16,961 nt of DNA, taken from assembly GCA_026770585.1 (NCBI GenBank), contig MU647110.1:138274-155234 (forward strand), in the 5' to 3' direction. The DNA comes from Baffinella frigidus (lineage: Eukaryota; Cryptophyceae; Cryptomonadales; Baffinellaceae). This document shows positions 1-7,895 of the stretch, in pieces; position 1 is the first letter of the stretch; each line of letters opens with the position of its first letter. The notes below the pieces were generated by a model. The model was not told where the DNA came from, searched no databases, and was given only the letters and a program-made list of their open reading frames with translations. The position numbers were made by a program, and so were the translations under genes.

Positions 1-66
1 TATGCGTTATGGTGTCCACCCTTCAGGCATACTTCCTTGCAGGGGGAAATCGGGGGCCGGCCGAAG

Positions 67-126
67 GAGTATGTGTGGAGGGTAAGTATGTGTTACGGTA
101 GCCTGTGTTAGGGTAAGTGGACTGTA
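67..126 (+). repeat. 60-bp dispersed direct repeat, copy 1
   Basis: This 60-bp block recurs at 2790-2849 with three differences by eye. It begins GAGTATGTGTGGAGGG and ends GGACTGTA. The second copy forms the right arm of a local inverted repeat (2743-2850), so this copy may be the end of the same element cut by the window edge. Confidence 0.8.
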
Positions 127-200
127 GTTGCTCGCACAAACCCTGCTCGGAATACGCATCGTCCCGGTGCACAACCCGCACGGGTTAGTCAACTCCCGCC

Positions 201-269
201 CAGGGGAGGCCCAAAACCTGTCGAAATTCGGATAAGGCTCAGAACCTGAAGGTCGCCGTCGACGAGCCA
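201..269 (+). repeat. About 69-bp direct repeat, copy 1
   Basis: The block starting CAGGGGAGGCCC and ending GTCGACGAGCCAG recurs almost unchanged at 475-544. Its last 24 bases recur again at 697-720 (CCTGAAGGTCACCGTCGACG...). No coding potential was recognised. Confidence 0.8.
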
Positions 270-474
270 GTCCTTTAGGTACTTGAGGTTTTAAATGCTC
301 CCAACATAGCCCAACGACACGCCCTTCCGTAGAAAGGACTGCAAAGAAAGCATGTTTGCTTTCGGATCGCGTTTCGCTCTGCAGTGCAGAGGCTCGTGAT
401 GAGGGGATACAGGGTGGCTCTCTTGGGGTGTTTGAGGCTGCCCACATGGGAGCGCGCTCGCCCACGCACCGAAC

Positions 475-544
475 CAGGGGAGGCCCACAACCTGTCGAAA
501 TTCGGATAAGGCTCAGAACCTGAAGGTCGCCGTCGAACGAGCCA
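475..544 (+). repeat. About 69-bp direct repeat, copy 2
   Basis: Second copy of the 201-269 block, with a one-base insertion (GTCGAACGAGCC instead of GTCGACGAGCC) and few other changes. A mobile-element end (CTAGCTCT...) starts within ten bases of its right edge. Confidence 0.8.
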
Positions 545-552
545 GCCCGAAC

Positions 553-692
553 CTAGCTCTACCTCACTCGGGTTGACTGACTATTCTCAAGTTGACCATG
601 CTCAGTGTGCGGTACGAATCCGTCAATTTCGGAACATAATCGAGCCCGGGCCAACCAAATTGGCGAGCCGAAATAGACTGAGGCAGAGCTAG
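553..692. mobile_element. MITE-like element, CTAGCTCT terminal inverted repeats
   Basis: The left end reads CTAGCTCTACCTCACTCGGG and the right end reads GACTGAGGCAGAGCTAG, which are imperfect inverted repeats enclosing about 140 bp with no open frame. The terminal sequence GAGGCAGAGCTAG or its complement appears at least ten more times in the window (near 2079, 4839, 6111, 6190, 6360, 6587, 6911, 12564, 14938, 15299), which marks a dispersed non-autonomous family. The ends contain CTAG, so a TA target duplication is possible but unproven. Confidence 0.6.
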
Positions 693-925
693 AGCACCTG
701 AAGGTCACCGTCGACGAGCCACCCAGGGACGTTCCCGGCGGCCGGGAGGTTGAAGGTTGCTTTGGTGGCGGTGAGGTTCATGGGCTTGAAGGGGCAGTGG
801 CAGTCGAGCCCGTGCGCTGCGAACCATGGGTCGCACGTCTCGCCTGCGGTGGGAGAGACAGCGTTTAACTACCAGCAGCGCGGCAATACCCCCTTAGTGG
901 CGATGGGGGGAATTCGACCCCAAAG

Positions 926-978
926 AGGTCCTAGGCAGGTCCTAGGGCCCTACGGTAGGACGTATGAGCCTACTCGCC
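926..978 (+). repeat. CCTACGGTAGG dispersed element, copy 1
   Basis: A roughly 50-bp module with AGGTCCTAGG twice, then GGGCCCTACGGTAGGACG and TATGAGCCTACTCGCC. The same module occurs in reverse at 2445-2488 and 13701-13739 and in the same sense at 10621-10670. It is made of short palindromes (CCTAGG, GGGCCC, CCTACGGTAGG). Confidence 0.75.
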
Positions 979-1361
979 ACACCCCGAACAGTGAGAGAGG
1001 CGTTTGTCACTGGATGCGAACGAGGGGTCGCACGTCTCGCCTTCCGTGTGTGAGAGAGAGACCTTTATCAGTACAGGGGTACCTCGCTCATAAGAAACCG
1101 CCCCCCCCCTAGGACCCTACAGAAGCGACAATGCTTGGAATGTTACCAGCAATGCGAGAATAATTCGCGGGTTTATTCACAGGACAGTACAATGCTATGT
1201 TTTAAACATGATTTGACTACACGTGCTAGTGTGCGAGAGAGAGAGAGACCTTTATCAGCGGGGGGAGGGGGGGGGGGGCAGAGTTATTATGTGTCCCCCC
1301 ATAACGATCTCAGGGTCAAACAGCATACGGCCCTGACTAAGGTAAGCCCTAGTGGCGATAC

Positions 1362-1405
1362 GTCTCGAGGTAGTGAATTCACTGTCTCGAGGTAGTGAAT
1401 TCACT
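1362..1405 (+). repeat. 22-bp perfect tandem duplication
   Basis: The unit GTCTCGAGGTAGTGAATTCA plus CT occurs twice back to back with no differences, units 1362-1383 and 1384-1405. It lies between inverted copies of AGCCCTAGTGGC.ATAC (about 1345-1361 and 1457-1474). Confidence 0.9.
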
Positions 1406-1712
1406 GTAAAATCAGTGGATTTGTACCAGATTACGGCCTGGTCAAACGACCCAGACGTATAGCCACTAGGGCTCGCACTGCCGGTGGTAGGCCCTAGGGC
1501 TCCTAGAACCGCGGACTTTCCAGACGAGCTTCGGTAACGCGTTGGACTAGGGGCTTCGCTGCTGCACCCAAACTGCTCGAATCCTGGCTGTCAGAAGCTT
1601 CTCTGGTCTCCTCAAAACGAGGAGACCGGAAGTTGATCCCCCGGGTTTCTGGTGCAAATCCGTCAACGTTTGGTGTGGAAACGGCCAGTGAACCCGACTA
1701 GGGCAGAGGGGC

Positions 1713-2266
1713 GATACCGAAGACGTGATCGGTTGCAGCTGCACGATCTCATCCCGGCGAGTATTTCTGAGAAATACGATTTCGGGGATCTCCGATTCGA
1801 TTTGCAACGAAAATTACTACACGGACGTGACTGAAAATGTCCGGTGTGTAGTAATTTTCGTTGCCAGGATCGTATTTCTCAGAAATACTACCCAGGATGA
1901 GATCCTCTCTCCCAGTGCATTTGTTCAAAGTAATTTGGGGGGGCCGGGCACTTTTTCACTCCAAAAGTTGAGAGATGTGTACCACAACCCCAGCATGATG
2001 GCAACTTGCACATAGTGTAGTGAGACAGAGATAGGATACCAAGGTGATGTGGTGCGGAAACGATGAGTCAACCCGCCCGAGGCAGAGCTAGGACGTGTGG
2101 TCAACGGATACCGAAAACGTGATCGGATACCGAAAACGTGATACCTTGTCCGTAGGAACCCCCCTACGTCCCTACGGATTGCCTACCGTAGGGTCCTAGG
2201 TCTAACCGCTTGGGGGTTGCTCAAAATCTCTGCGAAGCCCGGTGTGTGGATACCGAAGACGTGATC
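1713..2266 (+). repeat. Four copies of GATACCGAARACGTGATC motif
   Basis: Copies lie at 1713-1730, 2107-2124, 2126-2142 (the last two adjacent, 19-bp period) and 2249-2266. Two carry GAAAACG and two GAAGACG. The spacing is irregular and no flanking frame is open, so this is a recurrent non-coding motif of unknown role. Confidence 0.75.
1745..1904. mobile_element. 160-bp foldback element with nested inverted repeats
   Basis: Outer arms of 36 bp (1745-1780 and 1869-1904) are inverted copies with about three mismatches, starting GATCTCATCC and containing the self-complementary GTATTTCTGAGAAATAC. Inside lies a second inverted repeat, CAACGAAAATTACTACAC at 1805-1822 and its exact complement at 1846-1863. 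The spacers between outer and inner arms are unequal (24 and 5 bp), which suggests an inner element inserted into an outer one. No transposase is encoded. Confidence 0.8.
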
Positions 2267-2444
2267 GATGCAGGAGCAGAGGTCGTAGGTGCACGACCCG
2301 TAGTCTGAAATGCACGGGATCGTCTCCTGCCGAGAGAGAAACGCCCAAATGTCAATTTATGTCAAAAGTCATTTTTATGTGTCGATAGGCTTATACGCTC
2401 TTAACAAATACATCATGTGGTTTAATCTTCGTATCACTTGAGTT

Positions 2445-2488
2445 GCGAGTATGCTCATACGCCCTACGGTAGGGCCCTAGGACCTGCC
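2445..2488 (-). repeat. CCTACGGTAGG dispersed element, copy 2
   Basis: Reverse-oriented copy of the 926-978 module, reading on the + strand GCTCATACGCCCTACGG then TAGGGCCCTAGGACCTGCC. Differences from copy 1 are few. A partial relative lies at about 2164-2201. Confidence 0.7.
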
Positions 2489-2529
2489 CAGGGCGAGTTA
2501 GGGCGAATATTTGACCGTCCGCCACTTAA

Positions 2530-2787
2530 GGGATACGTTGTATACTTGGTGATCTACGACTCTGGGTAGGCGACTCTCTAGAGCATCTTCTCCTCCCAGA
2601 GACCAAGGGGGACTTGGAGATCGAGGCGTTGGTGCAGTGGGAGGGTCCTGAGTCCATCCAGTCAACCTCATGGCTGCCTCTCATGCACATCCGCGATCCG
2701 CACCTCCTCCATGGAAGCATCTCCATCGTCCATGGCCACCACGTACAGTGGACCTACCCTAACACATACCCGTCGGGGCCGGACTGA
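2530..2787 (+). pseudogene. Weak chromodomain-like open frame, possible retroelement remnant
   Basis: The + strand frame between TAA at 2527 and TGA at 2785 is open for 85 codons but has no good start. Its middle reads GDLEIEALVQWEGPES, then TSWLPLMHIRDP. The pattern of a hydrophobic-rich strand, W-E-G, then T/S-W-x-P-L, is the core signature of chromodomains such as those at the C-terminus of Ty3/gypsy integrases. The usual aromatic cage residues cannot be confirmed and nothing else of a retroelement is seen nearby, so this would be a fossil at best. It could also be chance. Confidence 0.28.
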
Positions 2788-2850
2788 TTGAGTATGTGTG
2801 GAGGGCAAGTATGTGTTACGGTAGCCTGTGTTAGGGTAGCTGGACTGTAC
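2743..2850. repeat. Inverted repeat with GTACAGT...ACCCTAACAC arms
   Basis: The left arm (2743-2769) GTACAGTGGACCTACCCTAA is matched by the complement of 2828-2850 at about 20 of 23 positions. The right part is also the 60-bp dispersed repeat shared with 67-126. Likely a short foldback element. Confidence 0.65.
2790..2849 (+). repeat. 60-bp dispersed direct repeat, copy 2
   Basis: Second copy of the block at 67-126, about 57 of 60 bases the same by eye. It overlaps the right arm of the 2743-2850 inverted repeat. Confidence 0.8.
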
Positions 2851-3175
2851 TTCCTAGGCGCAGCAAGGTAGCGAGACCTGGATTCGTGCCAACATGCCCA
2901 CCACGCATTCCCCTTAACGGAGCCTGCTACGCGGGAGGGCTAGATGTCGTATCCGACCAACCGGCCAACCGCAAGCATATATGCTCGTCAATCCAAGCGA
3001 CTAAGTCAATTAGTTGTGGGCATTCCCTCCAAAAGTTGCCGATTCCAAGGGAAAATAATAGAAAGACGCGAGGCGAAAAATGATATTTAGCTCTCCCGCG
3101 TAGCAGCTTTCAGCAAAAATCAGGGGCGCCCGTGGTTACAAATCCGGGGGTTGCCAACCGAACACACCACGTTAA

Positions 3176-3309
3176 TCTCCATACACGTATTAATTAATTG
3201 CCTTTGGCAACGAAAATTACTACACGATTTGCTCATACAATTAATAGTAAAGCGTTTGTGTAGTAAATTTCGTTGCACCAAAAGAAATTAATTAATACTT
3301 TTGTGGAGA
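3176..3309. mobile_element. 134-bp foldback element sharing the GTGTAGTAATTTTCGTTG module
   Basis: The outer ends TCTCCATACACGTATTAATT and AATTAATACTTTTGTGGAGA are inverted, AT-rich arms. Directly inside are CAACGAAAATTACTACAC (left) and GTGTAGTAAATTTCGTTG (right), the same inner module found in the 1745-1904 element although the outer arms are unrelated. A single half of this module also occurs at 3946-3963. No open frame. Confidence 0.75.
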
Positions 3310-3409
3310 TGAACTTCACTTTGGAGTTCCGATGGTAGCTTGGGCAGTGGTGTGTGTGTGTGTGGGGGGGGGGTGCCCAATCTCTCAGCTTCTTTGACAC
3401 GCTGAGGGA

Positions 3410-3558
3410 CCACCAACCCTCACGGCGTGGGCGAATCGACGATTTTCGATTTGGGATTCAAGGGGGTTGAAGTCGGAATCCGACTTCAACGGCTCCAGTT
3501 CCCCTTGAAATCGGGAAATCAAAAATCGTCGATTTGCCCAAGTTATGAGGGTTGGTGG
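3410..3558. mobile_element. 149-bp foldback element, nearly full-length hairpin
   Basis: Termini CCACCAACCCTCA (3410-3422) and TGAGGGTTGGTGG (3546-3558) are perfect 13-bp inverted repeats. Further in, AATCGACGATTTTCGATTT is mirrored by AAATCAAAAATCGTCGATT, and the centre is a 12+1+12 perfect palindrome at 3466-3490 (GTTGAAGTCGGA arms). Almost the whole element can fold on itself. Non-coding. Confidence 0.85.
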
Positions 3559-3601
3559 GAGGCAGCGGGGGGCAGAGCCAGACGTCCGTGTTAGTGGGGT
3601 G

Positions 3602-3727
3602 GGGAGGGGGGGGGGAGAGAGATAGGGCGAGCGAGAGAGAAGAGAGAGAGAGAGAAGAGCGAGAGAGCGAGAGAGAGAGAGAGCGAGAGAGCGAGAGAGC
3701 GAGCGAGAGAGAGAGAGGAGGGGGAGG
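3602..3727 (+). repeat. GA-rich microsatellite
   Basis: A poly-G tract followed by (GA)n with scattered C. The apparent Ser/Leu- or Arg/Glu-rich open frames on both strands are artefacts of this simple repeat. It is flanked by two copies of CAGACGTCCGTGT (about 3579 and 3738). Confidence 0.9.
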
Positions 3728-3885
3728 GACTGACCCAGACGTCCGTGTAGGGGATTCTCTTCTTGAGCAGCAGCACGATGCTCCCGCTGGCTGCGGAGAG
3801 AGGGAGAGGGAGTTTTTTTTAGTGACGGCCAACTGGTCCGGATCCACTTCATCATCGAGAAGATTCAGCGGGACGACGCGCGTCC

Positions 3886-4074
3886 ACTCGAGAATGCTGG
3901 AGGGGCCTATTAAAAAAACCGATGTGCTTTTAAAAGTGGGCATTTGTGTAGTAACTTTCGTTGAATGGTCACGTGACTCTGCTCAAATTGCACAGTCAGG
4001 AGGTTACTTTACCTTATCCTGGTACAAATATTTACAACCCCACATGTAAATAGGCCCCTCTAGCATTCTTGAGT
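3886..4074. mobile_element. 189-bp MITE-like element with 26-bp terminal inverted repeats
   Basis: Left end ACTCGAGAATGCTGGAGGGG at 3886 and right end at 4049-4074 are inverted copies with two mismatches over 26 bp. The inside holds one half of the GTGTAGTAAYTTTCGTTG module and a GTCACGTGAC palindrome (3968-3977), with no transposase frame. Confidence 0.8.
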
Positions 4075-4362
4075 GCGTCATGAGTGTTTGAATTCCCGGT
4101 TCCAGATAGCCTTAGATCTACCGTTCTAGTACACTGCCAGGGTGAAGTTTTTGTATTAGTCAACTCACCTGCGAATGTGTAGTAAAGAAGTACCCATTAC
4201 GGGTACCTCGTTTCTAAGTTGACAGATTTTGTGGGTGAATTGACTTTTACAAAATATCCGGCCTGGCAGTGTAGGAGGCTGCCGAGAGTCCCCCACACGA
4301 CGCAAAAAAAACGGACAGCATTTGTCAACTAACCCGAGGAACTCACGGTAGGCAGCAGGTGT

Positions 4363-4581
4363 CCACACGAGGCTATCCATGCGAACAGATTCATAAGTCA
4401 ACTATTGGATTATTGCCCAGGAAACACGCCAAAAGTCAGCAAAGTGGTCACGTGTCGCGCCGCTCAGCGGCGCGACTTGTCTGAGCGGCGCGGTGTAAAG
4501 TTTCGAGCAATTCACCTGAAAAAAATACTACACACGTTTATAATCAACATTTATTCTGTTCGCATGGATAGCCTCGTGTGG
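4363..4581. mobile_element. 219-bp foldback element with 27-bp perfect terminal inverted repeats
   Basis: CCACACGAGGCTATCCATGC... at 4363-4389 is the exact complement of 4555-4581. Inside is a GC-rich 11+1+11 palindrome, GTCGCGCCGCT around C, at 4454-4476, followed by a further CTGAGCGGCGCGG copy. The identity of the terminal arms implies recent origin or ongoing repair between the arms. Confidence 0.85.
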
Positions 4582-5049
4582 TGTGGGGCTTTCTCGCTGC
4601 GTCGATTTCGACTATAGGAACCGATGAGCGCCACTGTTTTTTTACAGATCGATTTTTTTGGGCCAGGGAGTGGCTTCAGGTGTGCCACTGGCTCTGTCTC
4701 TGTCCATTTGGTCTCACCAATTTGGTGAGACCAGGCACTTTCCCTTTGCAAAATACCAAAATCAGGCACTTTCCCTATGCAAAATCGACGAATTTGTACA
4801 CCCAGCATGTCAACTTAAGAATAGTCAGCAACCCGACTGAGGCGGAGCTAGACACACTGGGAGCGAGCAGATCAATCGACCTGCAACTTCTTTGTTTCTC
4901 AACCAAGATGGGCTTGACTTGACTATCTAATCTGCGTCTTTGTTACGCAGCGCAAGTGGAGTTGATTCAAGAATGCTGACACGCCCGGCCAACAAGAACA
5001 TCGGGGCGGGCGGGTGGGGCGTATACTTATTTCCTTCATCTCAGTCGTA
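4582..5049. other. Intergenic, repeats only
   Basis: No gene was recognised. It holds a 12+1+12 palindrome at 4709-4733 (TGGTCTCACCAA arms), a duplicated CAGGCACTTTCCCT phrase (about 4732 and 4763), and one end of the GAGGCAGAGCTAG family at 4839-4851. The phrase GTATACTTATTTCCTTCATC near 5021 recurs near 5358, bracketing the exon-1 copy and its adjacent hairpin. Confidence 0.55.
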
Positions 5050-5161
5050 GAGGGACTTCCCGAGAGGGAAGCCTTGGGCCTCGGACAGGGAGGACATGAA
5101 GATGAAGCCGCAGCACACGGCGAGGGAATGGGGGAGCGCGTCTGAAGCAGCCAGGGATTCT
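5050..5161 (+). pseudogene. Partial copy of RRP5 exon 1 with destroyed splice donor
   Basis: This 112-bp block matches about 7960-8072, that is the second half of exon 1 plus about 42 bp of intron 1. By eye there are three substitutions and a 2-base gap near the left edge. Two of the substitutions hit the exon 1 donor: the gene copy has CACAAG|GTGAGG and this copy has CACACGGCGAGG, with no GT. There is no upstream ATG equivalent and the gap shifts the frame. A foldback element begins nine bases after the copy ends. It is a duplication remnant, not a second gene. Confidence 0.85.
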
Positions 5162-5170
5162 TCGACCAAA

Positions 5171-5296
5171 AATGGGGTAGTTAGGCCTACGGGATTGCCT
5201 AGGACCTCCTACCGTAGGCCGAGAATTTTTGGTCCTGGGATCCCTCGGCCTACGGTAGGAGGTCCTAGGCAATGCCGTAGGCCTAACTACCCCATT
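5171..5296. mobile_element. Foldback element with 53-bp arms, unfilled copy of family A
   Basis: Arms 5171-5223 and 5244-5296 are inverted copies with one mismatch over 53 bp, beginning AATGGGGTAGTTAGGCCTAC and containing CCTACCGTAGGCC, around a 20-bp loop. The same arm sequence is at 12769-13150, where an additional element occupies the centre, and a diverged member is at 6981-7137. Palindromic structure explains the mirrored open frames on both strands. Confidence 0.9.
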
Positions 5297-5447
5297 TTCA
5301 GGCCGTTAGCCTATGAACGCCCAGGAAACACGCGCATTGCGGCGGGAGGGAGGGTGGTATACTTATCTCCTTCATCTCAGTCGCGAAGAGCGAGATGTCA
5401 ATAGGGAGCTGAACCGTCTTGGAGAATCGGATCGGAGACCTGCCAGG

Positions 5448-5564
5448 GTTTAGGGTTTAGGGTTTAGGGTTTAGGTTTTGGGGTTCAGGGTTTAGGGTTC
5501 AGGGTTCAGGGGTTCGGGTTTCGGGTTTCGGGATCTGTGAAAGCGGTTTAGGGACCGGGTTCAG
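5448..5564 (+). repeat. Telomere-like TTTAGGG array, G-rich strand
   Basis: Several tandem TTTAGGG units followed by degenerate variants (TTCAGGG, TTTCGGG). It is interstitial and degenerate, so it is not a chromosome end. TTTAGGG is the plant-type telomere repeat. Confidence 0.85.
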
Positions 5565-5700
5565 GTTTATGAAACTGTGAACGTGGTTGAGTGTTTGGGG
5601 TCGGGGTTAGGGTTTATGAAACTGTGAACGTGGTTGACTTTTTGGGGCCGGGGTTAGGGTTTATGAAACTGTGAACGTGGTTGCGTTTTTGGGGTCGGGG
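5565..5700 (+). repeat. 47-bp tandem repeat, three copies
   Basis: Units start at 5565, 5612 and 5659 with GTTTATGAAACTGTGAACGT and run into TTTGGGGTCGGGG. The period is exactly 47 bp. It is embedded in the telomere-like region and the unit ends with GGTTAGGG, suggesting growth from that array. Confidence 0.9.
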
Positions 5701-5719
5701 AGTACGGAGAGGCGTGCAA

Positions 5720-5961
5720 GGGTTTAGGGTTTAGGGTTTGGGGTTGAGGGTGTAGGGTTTAGGTTTTAGGGTTCAGGGTTTCGCGTTTAGAGTTTAGGGT
5801 GCAGGTTTAGGTTTTAGGGTTCATGGTTGGATAGTACGGGGAGGCGGACGCAGACGAGACTTGGATGTTCTCAGAACCATCTCCGCACATCCTCCACTCG
5901 AAAGGCGCGATCCCCAACTGCTTCATTTCTAGCCGCGCCTCCGCTTCCTTTGCTCCTGGGT

Positions 5962-6021
<60 letters not shown>

Positions 6022-6085
6022 GGTTGGGGGTTGAGGGTTGAGGGTTGGGGGTTGAGGGTTTAGGGTTTAGGGTTTAGGGTTTAGG
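5720..6085 (+). repeat. Degenerate telomere-like region with TTGAGGG array
   Basis: Degenerate TTTAGGG-like units occupy about 5720-5835. A homogeneous array of about fourteen TTGAGGG/TTGGGGG units lies at about 5957-6056, capped by four TTTAGGG units to 6085. The sequence 5836-5956 between them shows no recognised feature. All repeats place the G-rich strand on +. Confidence 0.85.
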
Positions 6086-6104
6086 AGCCGTCCCCGGGGA
6101 CTTT

Positions 6105-6262
6105 ACACGTTCTAGTTCAGCCTGAGTCGGGTTGACTGATCGTTTTCACACCAAACGTTGACGGATTTGAACCGCAGACACTGACACGTTCTAGTTCTGC
6201 CTGAGTCGGGTTGACTGATTGTTTTCACACCAAACGTTGACGGATTTGTACCACAGACCCGG
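6105..6262 (+). repeat. 79-bp tandem duplication with mobile-element end motif
   Basis: Units 6105-6183 and 6184-6262 differ at only a few positions. Each begins ACACGTTCTAGTTC, contains GCCTGAGTCGGGTTGACTGA (reverse form of the dispersed element end) and finishes with CAAACGTTGACGGATTTG. The last phrase recurs in reverse at about 1655-1678. Confidence 0.85.
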
Positions 6263-6283
6263 ACAATTGACGGATTTGCACTA

Positions 6284-6333
6284 GAGGAGACCGGCGGTCA
6301 AAGAAAACCGGGGAATCAACTTCCGGTCTCCTC
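6284..6333. repeat. Short inverted repeat with GAGGAGACCGG arms
   Basis: GAGGAGACCGG (6284-6294) is mirrored exactly at 6323-6333. The same GGTCTCCTC word forms a hairpin at 1605-1627 and occurs at 9608-9616, and GAGGAGACC occurs near 6623, so it is a recurrent hairpin-forming motif. Confidence 0.75.
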
Positions 6334-6586
6334 ATTTTGAGAAGACCAGATCAACTAAGACAGAGCTAGACCCAGGACGTGCTCGACTGGTTCTCTTCAG
6401 TGTAAATAAGGTACACACCTTCTTCCCTTCAGGGTTTATTACACGGGGATGGAGGGAGTCCCACGACTGCTAACTGAACGGGACAGAGGTTGTACCAGGG
6501 CGAAAACTCGGACAGGCTTGGTACCAGCGAAAAGCCTGATCAGTCAAGAGTCGTACGGGCACCTCTCGGGATCGAGTGTCGAGTGT

Positions 6587-6923
6587 CTAGCTCTGTCTGA
6601 GTTAATCTGGACTCCTGAACATGAGGAGACCGAAAGTTTATCGCCCGGGTCTGTGGTAGAGCCAATGTGGTAGGACTTGGCCAGCGCGAACTTCGAACTT
6701 GCAAGATCGCGAACTTCTTGATGGACCGTAATTATTAGTAAGCACCATGATTTGTACTGCAAAACTTGAATTTTAAACACCACATGCCCAAAAGGGTCCA
6801 TCTAGAAGTTCGCAATCTTGCAAGTTCGAAGTTCGCGCTGGCCAAGTCCTACCACATTGGCTCTAACAGCCCGTCAACTGCTCGTGTGAAAACATCCAGC
6901 CAACCCGACTCAGACAGAGCTAG
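6587..6923. mobile_element. MITE-like element with CTAGCTCTGTCTGAGT ends
   Basis: Terminal 16-bp inverted repeats CTAGCTCTGTCTGAGT (6587-6602) and ACTCAGACAGAGCTAG (6908-6923) are exact. The interior is mostly a second, larger hairpin (6658-6864). The ends belong to the same family as 553-692. No open frame of transposase size is present. Confidence 0.75.
6658..6864. mobile_element. 207-bp near-perfect hairpin with 68-bp arms
   Basis: Arms 6658-6725 and 6797-6864 match at 66 of 68 positions as inverted copies, starting AGAGCCAATGTGGTAGGACT. The 71-bp AT-rich loop has no gene. Transcription in either direction would give a long double-stranded hairpin. Confidence 0.9.
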
Positions 6924-6980
6924 AGAGTGTGCAAGGTGCCAGTCGCGGACACTGCCATCTGCATCCTTCACATCTTAATA

Positions 6981-7137
6981 GGGTAACGTCCTGACAACCG
7001 GGTAGTTTGGCCTATGGTATTGCCTACGGTAGGCCGTAGGGCCCCTCGGACCTGATGTTTCATAGGACCCCCCCAGGCCCCTGGCCTACCGTAGGCAATA
7101 CCGTAGGCTTAACTACTCGGTTTTCAGGACGCTACCC
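6981..7137. mobile_element. Diverged foldback element of family A
   Basis: Arms 6981-7035 and 7083-7137 match at about 49 of 55 positions, with GGTAGTTTGGCC and TATTGCCTACGGTAGGCC. The design resembles 5171-5296 and 12769-13150 (TAACGTCCTGA... against TAACGGCCTGA...), so it is an older relative. The loop contains short C runs. Confidence 0.8.
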
Positions 7138-7895
7138 GATGAATCTGCTCAGATCGCGCTGTTCTCTAGTGATTCACAAACCGCCCTACACCCACTTTGA
7201 CCCGACCTAAACCATGTTGAAACGGCAAATTATTGTATATTCCACCAGGATTTGCCAGCACGCCCAGAGCCGCTATGCTGTTTCTATCGCGAGCAGTCTG
7301 GTTGGTTAATCCGAGGAACTGAAATCCACGCCATGGAGAACGGGAAATTCCTCCTCCCTCAGCTCCCCAGAAACCGTGTCTCGTCCCCCACTTGCACCTC
7401 TTTTGACCCCGTGGGGGTAAAACAGGCGGGGACTGCAGCCTGCCCGCGTCAGACGCCCACGAGACAAAAGGACGGCACGAACAGAACGGGTGTCCGAGTG
7501 GGCTGGGCAACGCACCGGGCGGTGAGTTCGGAGAAGGGATGGGCAGCGAGCAGGCTTGTCGCGCAACAAGCACAGAGACGAGCAACAGCGAAGCCGCTGT
7601 CCCGCTGCGCAGCATCGCAGCGGCGCGCGCGAGGGGCGACACAAATGGACCCCGCGCCCGCTCCATCTCTCACAGGGGCGGCTGGCTGGCTGAGGTAACG
7701 CGTGAGGGGGGAGGATGCCGCCCGAGTGAGATGAACTCGTAGAAAAACATTTCATCTCAAGTCAACTGCAAGGTTGGATAAGGTCTTAAGTTAACAGGAT
7801 GGGCCCGCTTCCGAACTGAGAATTGTCACGTGCATTTCCGATCAGACGGCGCGTTCGTTGTTCGTTGTGCTTCCACTCGGCGGTGCTTGACGAGA
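7138..7895 (+). promoter_or_regulatory. 5' flank of RRP5, probable promoter region
   Basis: This is the longest stretch upstream of the gene without evident repeats. It is GC-rich from about 7420 to 7690 and contains overlapping open frames on both strands with no recognisable protein, which I treat as chance. A CACGTG hexamer lies at 7827-7832, 64 bp before the chosen start codon. No convincing TATA box, start site or terminator can be assigned from sequence alone. Confidence 0.4.

Larger units (their letters stand above)
1..2529. other. Intergenic repeat-rich DNA, no gene recognised
   Basis: I see no convincing coding region here. Open frames are short, overlap on both strands and show no protein family. 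The stretch consists of dispersed and local repeats (listed separately), a G homopolymer-rich patch near 1260-1278, and several short palindromes containing CCTACGGTAGG or CCTAGG. The repeated phrase GGGTCGCACGTCTCGCCT occurs at 829-846 and 1024-1041, and a GAGAGAGACCTTTATCAG phrase follows it near 1055 and 1237, so the 820-1260 segment looks internally duplicated. Confidence 0.6.

Noticed and set aside
1362-2266. CRISPR-like array from short repeats
   Set aside because: The repeats are tandem or irregularly spaced without uniform spacers, and the sequence is eukaryotic.
3385-4049. Long overlapping open frames on both strands rich in Ser/Leu or Arg/Glu
   Set aside because: They are translations of the GA microsatellite and the palindromic element beside it; composition and both-strand openness are explained by simple sequence.
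5448-6085. Chromosome end (true telomere)
   Set aside because: The arrays are degenerate, interstitial and followed by more than 10 kb of gene-bearing sequence.
7166-7755. Overlapping open frames of 148-166 codons on both strands upstream of RRP5
   Set aside because: GC-rich DNA keeps frames open by chance; no domain, no supporting splice pattern and several frames open at once. Kept only as promoter-region sequence.
7830-7895. Upstream in-frame start at the GTG codon 7830
   Set aside because: It is not ATG, and the FPRG region needs no such extension; ATG at 7896 is the first ATG in frame with an A at -3.
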